From Thermoplasmatota archaeon (GTDB lineage: Archaea > Thermoplasmatota > Penumbrarchaeia > Penumbrarchaeales > Penumbrarchaeaceae): DNA of 64,000 nucleotides. The notes under the pieces are model-generated. The model saw only the letters and a list, made by a program, of their open reading frames with translations. It searched no databases and was not told where the DNA came from. Below are positions 33,265 to 41,302 of the stretch, piece after piece; the first letter of the stretch is position 1, and the number at the start of each line of letters is the position of its first letter. Position numbers and translations under genes: made by a program. Location: the NCBI GenBank assembly GCA_029762535.1, contig JARVGK010000003.1, forward strand, positions 62,001-126,000. The letters run 5' to 3'.

Positions 33265-33912
33265 TTGAGATCCTTTCATGCGTTCGGGATAAATACGCTG
33301 ACGGCATCACCCGATGTTATGGATCAGGTCCACAAGCAGTCATATGGATTCTCCTGCGGCCCTGCCGCACTCCTCTCAGTTCTTCACTGGATGGACCCGT
33401 CCATTCCGCTCGAGCATGACGTGGAGTTGGACCTCTGGAGGGATGCCAACCTCGGAGAGTCCCGGGCCACCTCCGCACACGGATTGGCCCTCGCCGCGCT
33501 CAGGTTGGGCTTCAAGGCCCGGATCATCGCGAGCGGCGAGGGAATAGGTTTCGATGGGAGGTTGATGGAGCATTTCCCATCGATCCGCCCGGAATTGCTC
33601 CATGCCCTGTTCGATCACACCAGAAGGAGGTCCTTATCCTTGGGACTCATAGAGGAGATCGCACCCGTAACGCTTGATATCATCGGATCGCATATAGGGT
33701 CCGGTCATCTTCCGATAGTTCTGATCTCGACCTCTCTGATGGGGGAGGATCCGGGGATCCCGCACTGGGTGGTCGTTGTCGATGTGGATGATGGGATAAG
33801 TATCGCGAATCCGGAGACCGGAGGGATCGAGAATCATTCCATTCAAGAATTCTCGAATTCATTCGGTTATGACGGATACTCCGCTTGCGTTCTGGTATGG
33901 AAGGAAGAATGA
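33265..33912 (+). CDS. Peptidase C39-like (papain-fold) protein
   Basis: 215 residues from TTG 33265. Catalytic Cys in SYGFSCGPAALLS, then ATSAHGLALAALRLGF, and catalytic His in IPHWVVVVDVDDG followed by SIANPETG (Asp/Asn position): the C39-like Cys-His-Asn arrangement. C39 members cleave double-glycine leaders or act as stand-alone proteases. There is no ABC transporter and no signal peptide, so it is probably cytoplasmic. The start is uncertain: TTG 33265 coincides with the expected transcription start (leaderless), while ATG 33319 begins just before the domain but lacks a ribosome site. The gene is bracketed by two related hairpins. Confidence 0.75.
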   Translation: MRSFHAFGINTLTASPDVMDQVHKQSYGFSCGPAALLSVLHWMDPSIPLEHDVELDLWRDANLGESRATSAHGLALAALRLGFKARIIASGEGIGFDGRLMEHFPSIRPELLHALFDHTRRRSLSLGLIEEIAPVTLDIIGSHIGSGHLPIVLISTSLMGEDPGIPHWVVVVDVDDGISIANPETGGIENHSIQEFSNSFGYDGYSACVLVWKEE

Positions 33913-33914
33913 TC

Positions 33915-33985
33915 GGCAGGAGGGGCGGACAAGAAGGGTTTGATGATGTGTGGTTGGAGGCTTACAATATTCGCCTCCTCCTGCC
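33915..33985 (+). ncRNA. Hairpin element 2 (putative structured RNA)
   Basis: An 11-bp stem (33915-33925 with 33975-33985) closes a 49-nt loop. Its stem differs from element 1 at several paired positions but stays paired, and the loop keeps GGGTTT, GTGTGGTT and GGAGGC. It begins 3 nt after the peptidase stop codon. It may be a processed RNA, a terminator or a repeat element. Confidence 0.45.
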
Positions 33986-34060
33986 CAAGTGTAGTCTCTG
34001 AAGGAAAAGACGTTCTTTAACCCTTTATAAACCTATTGGTACACTTTAGGATTGAAAACC

Positions 34061-34966
34061 CTATCTATCCGCTTTGACCTTCATGGATGGAGGTACCCTT
34101 GCCCAGCTGTGGAGGGCGATCCCGGCCGTTATCAGGACCAATCCCGCAAGGGTCGTGAGTAGTATCTTCTCCCCCAGGATCAGGTTTATGAAAACCAAAG
34201 ACAGAAAAGGCCCCAGATAGATCAGGCTGGTGATGCGCGTAGTGTTCGAGCTCAGGGTCAGCGCCCTCATCCATAGGAAGAACGTGACACCCATCTCGAA
34301 GATCCCGACGTAGATGGCAGCTCCTATGGGGATGATCCCTGTTATCGTTGGTCCGCCCGCGATGAGAGCTATAACGGCCAGGATCGGGATGGAAGAAACG
34401 AAGGACACGAGCATCACCACGTCCCTATCCCTTCTCTCCTTCAGCATGGCTATCCAGTAGATGGACCATAATATCCCGGAGGACAGGGCGAGGACGACAC
34501 CCATTGCGTTGGGGACATCGCTGAACAAAAATCCCTTCGTCGATATTACCATCACTCCTGCGAATCCAAGAAAGAGAGCCGCGATGTTCAATGCCCTCAA
34601 TCTCTCCTTTAAGAACACTATCGACAGGAGGCCCATGATCATGGGCCATGTATAGTTGAGAGGCTGGGCCTCCTGCGCCTTCAGCAGGTCATATGCATTG
34701 AAGAGCACTACGTAATAGAGAACCGGGTTGAGGGTTCCAAGAATGCAGAATTTCAAGAGCCTGAGCGGGGGCAGGTTCCGGACCCGGGAGATCCCCCCGT
34801 TCAATGAGACAACGATGAGAAGGGATAGTGACGATGCGCATGTGGCAATGAACAGCAACGTGTACGGGTCAAGATAGCCAAGTGCGATCTTGAAGGCGGT
34901 GGCGACGGTGGACCATATTGCGACAGCGGTCAGGGCGAACAGGTATGCCTTGCCTTGGTCATTCAC
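34061..34966 (-). CDS. EamA/DMT-superfamily transporter
   Basis: 301 residues, about ten transmembrane helices in two repeated EamA halves: first half opens AYLFALTAVAIWSTVATAFKIAL, second half has AMGVVLALSSGILWSIYWIAM. These proteins export metabolites or amino acids; the substrate is not readable. The start is taken as GTG 34966, because a TATA box at 35001-35007 (minus ATATAAG) would start transcription around 34978. The ATG at 35014 in the same frame is upstream of that TATA box and unlikely. Good family call, weak substrate call. Confidence 0.85.
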   Translation of the reverse strand: MNDQGKAYLFALTAVAIWSTVATAFKIALGYLDPYTLLFIATCASSLSLLIVVSLNGGISRVRNLPPLRLLKFCILGTLNPVLYYVVLFNAYDLLKAQEAQPLNYTWPMIMGLLSIVFLKERLRALNIAALFLGFAGVMVISTKGFLFSDVPNAMGVVLALSSGILWSIYWIAMLKERRDRDVVMLVSFVSSIPILAVIALIAGGPTITGIIPIGAAIYVGIFEMGVTFFLWMRALTLSSNTTRITSLIYLGPFLSLVFINLILGEKILLTTLAGLVLITAGIALHSWARVPPSMKVKADR

Positions 34967-35000
34967 GAGTCCGAAGAGATGCAATAGGTATAATAATGAT

Positions 35001-35007
35001 CTTATAT
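35001..35007 (-). promoter_or_regulatory. TATA box for the EamA transporter gene
   Basis: Minus-strand atataag, about 38 bp upstream of the GTG start. It decides the choice of that start over the upstream ATG. Confidence 0.45.
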
Positions 35008-35073
35008 GATGCAAAAAGTAAAACTATAATAGATAAAAAGGTCATGATATCGCATCAGATAAGGGGGTTTCAA

Positions 35074-35412
35074 ATGGCGAAAGACGATCTGGAGAAAGAG
35101 CTGAAGAAGAAGGCCAAGAAGGCCAGGAAGAAGGCAAAGAAATTCGCTGAGGACATCGGAGAGGACATATCCAAGGTGGATCTGGAGAAGGAGGCGCTGG
35201 AACTGGTCAGGGGCGTCGAGTCGGCATTCTTCGCCATGTCCGAAGACCTCAAGAGGAAGAGGGAGGAGATGGAGGCCAAGGGGGTAAAGGACACAGTGAA
35301 GAAGGACGCCAAGAGGACTGCCAATACCGCCAAAAAGGTCGCTTCAGAGGTCATAGACGATCTGGAGAAGGCCCTGTCAGAACTCAGGGATAGCATAGAT
35401 AAGGCAGAATGA
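35074..35412 (+). CDS. Small lysine/glutamate-rich helical protein
   Basis: 112 residues, almost entirely helical and highly charged: LEKELKKKAKKARKKAKKF at the start, then a Glu-rich middle and a second basic run KKDAKRTANTAKKVA, ending with an acidic helix. Likely a coiled coil; the basic N-terminus could bind nucleic acid or membranes, and phasin- or apolipoprotein-like repeats look similar. No family recognised. The ATG is preceded by a strong Shine-Dalgarno (aaggggg). A TATA-like aactataatag lies near 35021-35031. The HxlR regulator gene follows 15 bp after the stop, so they probably share a transcript. Confidence 0.65.
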   Translation: MAKDDLEKELKKKAKKARKKAKKFAEDIGEDISKVDLEKEALELVRGVESAFFAMSEDLKRKREEMEAKGVKDTVKKDAKRTANTAKKVASEVIDDLEKALSELRDSIDKAE

Positions 35413-35427
35413 TGCTTTAGAGGATAC

Positions 35428-35787
35428 ATGCACTCGAACTGCACCGTATACAAGACCATGGACTTCCTCGGCAAGAGATGGACCCTCCTCATCTTGCTCG
35501 AGCTATACAAGGGCAGGGAGGAGACCAGGCGCTTCTCCGAGCTGAAGGGGAAGCTCCCGGATATCACGCCGAAGATGCTGTCATCGAGACTCAAGGAATT
35601 GGAGCGGGAGGGCATGATAGAGCACACGATCGACGATTCGACCAAACCCTCGAAGAGCATGTACACTCTCACCCAAAGCGGCAAGGAGTTCATGGCCGTG
35701 ATCGGCGATATCAAATCATGGGCCCTGCGCTGGAAGTTCGATGACCCTGTGTGTGGATCGCTCGAGTGCAAGGATTGCCAACTATAG
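35428..35787 (+). CDS. HxlR-family winged-helix regulator
   Basis: 119 residues. N-terminal MDFLGKRWTLLILLELYKG, followed by FSELKGKLPDITPKMLSSRL (recognition helix) and LEREGMIEHTI with the wing, match HxlR (MarR-like) regulators closely. A Cys near the N-terminus (NCTVYK) and a Cys-rich end CGSLECKDCQL could sense redox or metal; many HxlR proteins respond to reactive electrophiles or oxidants. Likely target is its own operon or the downstream glycosyltransferase, whose promoter carries an inverted repeat; this is inference. Confidence 0.88.
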   Translation: MHSNCTVYKTMDFLGKRWTLLILLELYKGREETRRFSELKGKLPDITPKMLSSRLKELEREGMIEHTIDDSTKPSKSMYTLTQSGKEFMAVIGDIKSWALRWKFDDPVCGSLECKDCQL

Positions 35788-35799
35788 AATATATATTAT

Positions 35800-35823
35800 A
35801 TATCGAATACATATTTTCGATAT
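35800..35823. promoter_or_regulatory. Perfect inverted repeat upstream of the glycosyltransferase
   Basis: ATATCGAA (35800-35807) and TTCGATAT (35816-35823), 8-bp arms with an 8-bp spacer, just upstream of the glycosyltransferase TATA box and 12 bp after the HxlR stop. Good candidate operator for an HxlR dimer. Confidence 0.5.
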
Positions 35824-35838
35824 TACAAATCACAAATC

Positions 35839-35847
35839 ATTTATAAC
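35839..35847 (+). promoter_or_regulatory. TATA box for the glycosyltransferase
   Basis: catttataac centred about 25 bp upstream of the ATG at 35868, implying a leaderless transcript. Confidence 0.5.
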
Positions 35848-35867
35848 AGTAATAAATCCAATACAAC

Positions 35868-37157
35868 ATGCAGCGCGGGACTGGCCTTAAGAATGCACTT
35901 ATCATATCGATGGTCATACTTCTGGCCCTCTTCGCAGGTTTTTTATGGTACACGTTCAAGTTCCGGTCCCTTTACGGGGTCGTATCCCCGGTGTTCCTTA
36001 CGCTTGCGGTCCTCTACACCCTGCTGATACTCGTCTATCTGCCTATAAGGATCATACTCTACACCCTCTACAAGCCTTACGAGGACAGGGGTTACCGCCC
36101 GTCGGTGACGGTCGTCGTCCCGGCATACAACGAGGGTAAGTTCATAGAGAGAACGATAGACGCCCTGGTCCAGAGCGATTATCCGAGGGACAAACTGGAG
36201 ATCGTCGTTGTGGATGACGGGTCAAAGGACGAAACATACAAGCACATTCTCAATGCATCCTCCCGTCATCCTGGATGGATCCGCTCGATCAGGTTCGATA
36301 GGAACAGGGGCAAGAGGGAGGCCATGGCCGAGGGGGTCTCCAAGGCCAAAGGCGAGATAATAGTCTTTATAGACTCCGACACGAGGGTCGATAAGGACTC
36401 CATAAAACATCTGGTCGCTCCCTTCGAGCGGCCGATAGTGGGCGGGGTCACGGGCAAGGTAAAGGTCCACAACTGGAAGACCAATTTCCTCACAAGGATG
36501 ATGGCGGTCCGTTACATCATGTCCTTCGACTTCTACAGGAGCACGTCATCTGTGTTCGGCGGGATCAGCTGCCTGAGCGGGGTGATCTCCGCATACAGAA
36601 AGGAGATACTCGATCGGGTCATTCCGGCCTGGAGGGACCAGCATTTCCTTGGCCGAAAGTGCACTTTCGGCGACGACCGGTCCCTCACCAACCACACTCT
36701 GAGGCTAGGCTACCATACGGTCTATTCAAGAAAGGCCGTGGCCCACACGCTCGTCCCTGAGAGCTTCGGAAAGATGGCGAGGATGCTCATCCGTTGGAAC
36801 CGCAGTTTCACCAGGGAATCCATAATCCTTTTCGGATATCTCCTGAAATGGAAGGTTATTAAGAAAAGGAAGCTCCTGTTCTACGAGTCCGTGGGCAATG
36901 TCGTACTTCCGTTCCTTATGATGCTCATCCTTTTGACGCTCTACGTCAAGGTTATAATGGACCCGTTCTATCTGCTGACGGTGACTGCCTCGGTCATCGG
37001 CATGTCCATGATATACATGCTGTTCTACATACGCTCCGAGAGGAACTGGCAGTTCGTGTTCGGGATCGCCTACGCGTTCTTCTACATGTCCGTCCTCATA
37101 TGGCTCCTGCCTTACGCGATGATGACCGTTGGCAGGACGGGATGGGGTACCAGATAA
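35868..37157 (+). CDS. Membrane GT2 glycosyltransferase (hyaluronan synthase-like)
   Basis: 429 residues. Two N-terminal transmembrane helices, a GT2 catalytic domain and about three C-terminal helices, the layout of processive polysaccharide synthases. Motifs: VVVPAYNEGKFIERTIDAL, VVVDDGSKDET, FIDSDTRVD (DxD), TFGDDRSLTN (catalytic base region), and RMLIRWNRSF in place of the QxxRW motif (Arg-Trp kept, first Gln not seen). Likely makes or extends a surface polysaccharide from a nucleotide sugar. A possible HxlR operator and a TATA box lie in the 80-bp gap before the start. Confidence 0.87.
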   Translation: MQRGTGLKNALIISMVILLALFAGFLWYTFKFRSLYGVVSPVFLTLAVLYTLLILVYLPIRIILYTLYKPYEDRGYRPSVTVVVPAYNEGKFIERTIDALVQSDYPRDKLEIVVVDDGSKDETYKHILNASSRHPGWIRSIRFDRNRGKREAMAEGVSKAKGEIIVFIDSDTRVDKDSIKHLVAPFERPIVGGVTGKVKVHNWKTNFLTRMMAVRYIMSFDFYRSTSSVFGGISCLSGVISAYRKEILDRVIPAWRDQHFLGRKCTFGDDRSLTNHTLRLGYHTVYSRKAVAHTLVPESFGKMARMLIRWNRSFTRESIILFGYLLKWKVIKKRKLLFYESVGNVVLPFLMMLILLTLYVKVIMDPFYLLTVTASVIGMSMIYMLFYIRSERNWQFVFGIAYAFFYMSVLIWLLPYAMMTVGRTGWGTR

Positions 37158-37326
37158 GCCCCTTTTGTGAGGATCTAATTATTGAAGAATAACGTAATTC
37201 AGTAATTGGTCATAGCGTTCTGCGCTAATGCTATAATAGGTTTGCTTAAGGGCTATATATCACGCATCGAATGGATATTTTAACGGTTCGGAACCAAAAA
37301 AGGGCAATCTATTTATAGTTACAAGC

Positions 37327-37341
37327 AATAAATATATATAT
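37327..37341 (+). promoter_or_regulatory. TATA box for tfb
   Basis: aataaatatatatat, an extended TATA element about 70 bp upstream of the TFB start. The message would have a leader of about 45 nt with Shine-Dalgarno gggaggt. The 250-bp gap upstream of tfb has no gene but contains several AT-rich tracts. Confidence 0.5.
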
Positions 37342-37407
37342 GGCTTCTTACGTTCGGATAATCCCGATATAAAAAACCAACTGTCTATGTCCTGGGAGGT
37401 ATGCAAC

Positions 37408-38337
37408 ATGGTAGATAAGGTCCAGGTAGAGGAAGTCACGAAATGCCCCGAATGCGGTTCCGAACACATAATAAGGGATTACGAGAGGGGCGAGCTTGTT
37501 TGCGGAGACTGCGGAGTGGTAATAAACGACCTGCAGATAGACATGGGTCCCGAGTGGAGGGCCTTCGATTCCGCCCAGGGAGAGGCCAGGGCCAGGACCG
37601 GAAGCCCCATCACCCTCACAAGGCATGACAAGGGGCTTTCCACAGAGATAGGGTGGAAGAACAAGGATTCCTACGGAAAGTCCATTCCATCCCGTAACAG
37701 GGCTCAGATGTATAGGCTAAGGAAGTGGCAGAGGAGGATCAGGGTCAGCAACGCCACGGAGAGGAATCTGGCCTTCGCGCTCTCCGAGCTTGACCGTGTA
37801 GCATCCGGGCTCGGTCTACCCCGCAATATCAGGGAGACGGCCGCTATGATATACAGGAACGCGGTGAACAAGAACCTGATCAGGGGTAGGTCCATTGAGG
37901 GTGTTGTAGCGTCATCCCTTTATGCGGCATGCAGACAGTGCAACGTCCCCAGGACGCTAGATGAGATATCAGCGGCATCCAGGGTGAGCAGGAAGGAGAT
38001 AGGAAGGACCTATCGGTTCATGACCAGGGAATTGAACCTCAAGCTAATGCCCACATCACCTCAGGATTACGTGTCAAGGTTCGCATCCGAGCTCAAGCTC
38101 TCCGGAGAGACGATAACCAAGGGTTACGAGATCCTGAAACAGGCGGACCAGCTGGAGATCACTTCAGGCAGGGGGCCAACGGGCATGGCCGCCGCGGCGA
38201 TATACATAGCCTCCATCATGACCTCGGAGAGGAGGACCCAGAGGGAGGTCGCAGACGTCGCCGGGGTTACGGAGGTCACCATAAGGAACCGCTACAAGGA
38301 GCTTGCGGAGCAGCTCGGGATCGATCTCGAGATATGA
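37408..38337 (+). CDS. tfb: Transcription initiation factor TFB
   Basis: Archaeal TFIIB homologue that bridges TBP-bound promoter DNA and RNA polymerase. 309 residues. N-terminal zinc ribbon [25 protein letters not shown]-reader/linker with EWRAFDS and ARTGSPITL; two cyclin-fold repeats starting near [20 protein letters not shown] and [15 protein letters not shown]. The second repeat ends with the BRE-recognition helix-turn-helix [22 protein letters not shown]. Start ATG 37408 has gggaggt 8 bp upstream; a further in-frame ATG at 37387 is unlikely. The complete domain set suggests a functional general factor. Confidence 0.97.
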   Translation: MVDKVQVEEVTKCPECGSEHIIRDYERGELVCGDCGVVINDLQIDMGPEWRAFDSAQGEARARTGSPITLTRHDKGLSTEIGWKNKDSYGKSIPSRNRAQMYRLRKWQRRIRVSNATERNLAFALSELDRVASGLGLPRNIRETAAMIYRNAVNKNLIRGRSIEGVVASSLYAACRQCNVPRTLDEISAASRVSRKEIGRTYRFMTRELNLKLMPTSPQDYVSRFASELKLSGETITKGYEILKQADQLEITSGRGPTGMAAAAIYIASIMTSERRTQREVADVAGVTEVTIRNRYKELAEQLGIDLEI

Positions 38338-38353
38338 TCCAGGATAAGGTCGG

Positions 38354-38629
38354 GTGAGATATCTGAAGTTCGTACTCTATTCGCTGGAGAACTGCCCATT
38401 CTGCAAACATTTCATTCGACTGTTCGCGAACGCATTGCCCGACGGAGAGATCGTTATGATGGACGGGCACGGCGACGGTCTTTGGATCGAAAGGGGGATC
38501 GATTTCGTCCCGACGGTCATAGCCTACGACAACGGGGCGGAGGTGGACAGGATCTCCGCGGTGAAGATGGTGGGGATCCGCTACGGCGTCTGGCAGGATT
38601 GGATAGGCAAATACGGGATAAAGTCATGA
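38354..38629 (+). CDS. Glutaredoxin/thioredoxin-like protein
   Basis: 91 residues. Opens with a beta strand FVLYSLENCPFCKHFIRLF carrying a CPFC active site (Cys14, Cys17), then GIDFVPTVIAYDNG with the cis-Pro loop (VPT) of thioredoxin folds. The size fits glutaredoxin-like proteins. Substrate and reductant unknown. GTG start at 38354 after a weak ribosome site (aggataagg); begins 16 bp after tfb, so it may be cotranscribed with it. Confidence 0.8.
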   Translation: MRYLKFVLYSLENCPFCKHFIRLFANALPDGEIVMMDGHGDGLWIERGIDFVPTVIAYDNGAEVDRISAVKMVGIRYGVWQDWIGKYGIKS

Positions 38630-38720
38630 TCCGCTCTACAACTCCACCCCTTATTAAAGTAAACGTTGATATATTTTAATATACCACTTAGAACATCTCC
38701 TTATTAAAGAGGTTTTTAAG

Positions 38721-39869
38721 ATGGCTAATAGGGTCAGGGCGGGTACATACAGAGATACTGAGGAAGGTTACAGGGCCTTCGATCCCTTTCCGGTCCCGGA
38801 TATCGACGATATCGTCCTCGATAGGGAGATGCTGATCGCCCTCTCGAACGCTTCGATCTCGATCGGGAAGCTGGAGGGCATCTCCGGATCGGTCCCCGAA
38901 CCGGATCTTTTCGTCATGATGTACCTCAAGAAGGAGGCGGTGCTTTCGAGCCAGATCGAGGGGACGCAGGCCTCTCTGATGGACGTTCTGGAGTATGAGG
39001 GTCGAGCCCTTGACCCCAATGAGATGGCGGACCTGCCCGAGGTTCTCAATCATATCTCGGCGATGAGAAGGGGTGTCGAGAGGATAGGCAGTGGTGAACC
39101 TCTCGACCTTGGATTGATCAGGGACCTTCACAGGACCATGATGAGGGGCGGGCGCGGAGGGGACCTATCTCCAGGTGAGTTCAGAACGGTCCAGAACTGG
39201 ATCGGTCCCAAGGATGGACCATTGAACGATGCCGTTTATGTACCGCCGCCCCCTGATGCGATAAAAGGTGCATTGGAGGACCTGGAGTCGTATATCGGCC
39301 GGGGTAACGCCGCCCCGCCTCTGATCAAGGCGGCCCTTTCCCACGTCTGGTTCGAATCGATACACCCGTTCCTCGATGGGAACGGCAGGGTAGGAAGGCT
39401 GTTGATAACATTGATACTTCACAAGGATGGGGTCCTGAGTCGTCCCCTTCTATATCTTTCACATTATTTCAAGAGGAACAGGTCAGCATATTACGATAGA
39501 TTGCAGGCTGTGCGGGACGGAGATGATATCGAGGGTTGGCTCGGTTTCTTCCTCAAGGGCGTTTCGGCCGTCTCGGTCGAATCCCATGCAAAGATATTGC
39601 AGATCACCGTACTCAGGGACCGCTGTAGAAAGAACGTAATGGACGGACTTGGTCAGTCGTCTGCGGCGGGAATGCGCGTACTTGACGCACTTTTACACAG
39701 GCCCGTCATAAACGTGAATTACGTCATGGAGGTCACGGGGCTCACCTACCCTTCCGCGAACAAGCTGACAGGGGACCTTATGGGTTTGGATATCCTCTCA
39801 GAGGTGACCGGGAACAAGAGGAACCGGGTCTTCGAGTTCAAGGAATACATGGACATTCTCGAGAGATGA
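38721..39869 (+). CDS. Fic-domain protein (AMPylator, class II)
   Basis: 382 residues. Fic motif IHPFLDGNGRVGRLL with catalytic His at about 215; inhibitory helix motif SSQIEGTQAS (Glu80) N-terminal to the domain, as in class II Fic enzymes, whose Glu blocks ATP until displaced. A C-terminal winged helix (about 310-382, VMEVTGLTYPSANKLTGDLM) is the usual partner of this family. Fic enzymes transfer AMP or other groups to Ser, Thr or Tyr of target proteins. Stand-alone here, with its own TATA-like element (about 38668-38682) and Shine-Dalgarno agaggt. Target unknown. Confidence 0.93.
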   Translation: MANRVRAGTYRDTEEGYRAFDPFPVPDIDDIVLDREMLIALSNASISIGKLEGISGSVPEPDLFVMMYLKKEAVLSSQIEGTQASLMDVLEYEGRALDPNEMADLPEVLNHISAMRRGVERIGSGEPLDLGLIRDLHRTMMRGGRGGDLSPGEFRTVQNWIGPKDGPLNDAVYVPPPPDAIKGALEDLESYIGRGNAAPPLIKAALSHVWFESIHPFLDGNGRVGRLLITLILHKDGVLSRPLLYLSHYFKRNRSAYYDRLQAVRDGDDIEGWLGFFLKGVSAVSVESHAKILQITVLRDRCRKNVMDGLGQSSAAGMRVLDALLHRPVINVNYVMEVTGLTYPSANKLTGDLMGLDILSEVTGNKRNRVFEFKEYMDILER

Positions 39870-39934
39870 TAATTAAAATATTTTGGTCTTTTCTTTAATA
39901 TGGCAGAAAGTCCAGGCCTTTTATTGAACCAGAA

Positions 39935-40441
39935 TTAACTATGGACAGGGCCGCTATGCCGCAGAAGGATCTCCACCGTCCATCTTGCCGCCCTACCCGC
40001 AACGGAGGTGCACTTGTCCTCATGACCTCCTGCTTCCTCGAATTCGATGTTGCCCTCCCTGGTCCGAAGATCGAAGGAACGGCCCATTATTCTCTCCTGG
40101 ATGTCGGAGCATGTGATGCTCCCGTATTCCTCTATGAACCTCTCATACAGCTTTATCGAGAGCCTGTAAGCGTCCCGGAACTCCCTCTCCTTTCCGAAGC
40201 CGTCGACCGGACGGCCGTAGAGGAGGCCGATCGCCATCAACCCTCCGGCAAGGGCCCCGCAGGTGCCCCGCCCGGAAAGGGCCGATCCCCCGGCAAAGGT
40301 GTAGCCAGACCTGACCACATCATCGGGGATCCCCCCAATGGTCTCCCTGACCGCCATTAGGACGGCCTGGGTGCACCCGCCGTATCTCCTCTCGTACTCG
40401 AAGGCCACGTCATATGCCCTGTCGGGGAGCGATCCGTCCAT
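39935..40441 (-). CDS. C_GCAxxG_C_C family redox-associated protein
   Basis: 168 residues. The Cys pattern defines the family: GGCTQAVLMAV near the N-terminus, GTCGALAGGLMAIG in the middle, ITCSDI and KCTSVAGRAARW later. Such proteins are thought to bind a metal or redox cofactor and often sit near oxidoreductases or transporters; no reaction is established. The fit is good and all four Cys positions are present. No operon partner is obvious: the next minus-strand gene ends 52 bp upstream. Confidence 0.82.
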   Translation of the reverse strand: MDGSLPDRAYDVAFEYERRYGGCTQAVLMAVRETIGGIPDDVVRSGYTFAGGSALSGRGTCGALAGGLMAIGLLYGRPVDGFGKEREFRDAYRLSIKLYERFIEEYGSITCSDIQERIMGRSFDLRTREGNIEFEEAGGHEDKCTSVAGRAARWTVEILLRHSGPVHS

Positions 40442-40492
40442 GAACGATGAATGCGCTGGTCGGATTTATCATTTGACATCTCTTGAACGGGA

Positions 40493-41260
40493 TCAAAGAA
40501 CGTTGATGAAGAGGGTGTATGCGATGAGAAGTCCGATCCCCCCGAGAATGACCCCCCCGGCGATGAGAGCCACCCCCTTCACCATGTAGTGGGAGGCGAT
40601 CACCTCCTCGCCCTTGGCCGAAACTATGAGAACCCTGTCCTTGCGTATGGTGTAGGGGTTCACCAGAGCTTCGTCCTTAAGAGCGCTCTCCATGTCCATC
40701 TCGGTGGCCGTTCCCAGGACGTAGATCTCGTGATCGATGGGAAGGGACCTCTCCCTTATCCTGTACGTCCTGTTGAGTATGCCCAGAGGTCCCTTGAGAG
40801 GAAGGCCAAGCCCTCGTAGGACCCTTCCGCTATCCGGATCCACCCCTTTGAATCCGGATGTCATGACATTGAACGTATTGGCCATATGCAGATCGGCATC
40901 CTTCATAAGAACCCTGGTCAGCCCGGATCGGTCCCTGACGAGGAAGCGATCCCCCTTGCTCTCGCTGAACCGCCTTACCCAGCGGCTCCTCTTTCCGCTG
41001 CTTACCCGCTCCTCCACGATGGCGGAGTAAGCTACGCATGGGACGTGCCCGAAGGGCGAGAAGTATCTTGAGCCAGGCACCGGATCCACGGTCCCTTTGA
41101 TCTCCATCATCCCCTCTTCGACGTCCACGCTCATGCTGGTGGGGATCTCCTTGATGAGCCTGAACCGTTGAAGGGCCCTGATCCCGAAGAGGATCATGAG
41201 GGCCATTCCCGTCAGGAAGAGGAGGATGATGAGGACTATGAAAATGAATAGCCATTGCAC
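40493..41260 (-). CDS. Membrane protein with GIDE-like domain
   Basis: 255 residues. N-terminal transmembrane helix (LFIFIVLIILLFLTGMALMILF, about 4-25), a soluble central part and a C-terminal helix (ALIAGGVILGGIGLLIAYTLF). The central part has EIKGTVDPV, PCVAYSAIVEER and LPIDHEIYVLGTATEM, the layout of the GIDE domain known from mitochondrial MUL1/GIDE ubiquitin ligase. No RING finger is present, so it is not a ubiquitin ligase as such. Function unknown in prokaryotes. Alone between neighbours; no promoter can be called with confidence. Confidence 0.68.
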   Translation of the reverse strand: MQWLFIFIVLIILLFLTGMALMILFGIRALQRFRLIKEIPTSMSVDVEEGMMEIKGTVDPVPGSRYFSPFGHVPCVAYSAIVEERVSSGKRSRWVRRFSESKGDRFLVRDRSGLTRVLMKDADLHMANTFNVMTSGFKGVDPDSGRVLRGLGLPLKGPLGILNRTYRIRERSLPIDHEIYVLGTATEMDMESALKDEALVNPYTIRKDRVLIVSAKGEEVIASHYMVKGVALIAGGVILGGIGLLIAYTLFINVL

Positions 41261-41302
41261 ACAGATGGAACGTATTGCTATGTTATGTGGTTTATCCTTC
41301 GA

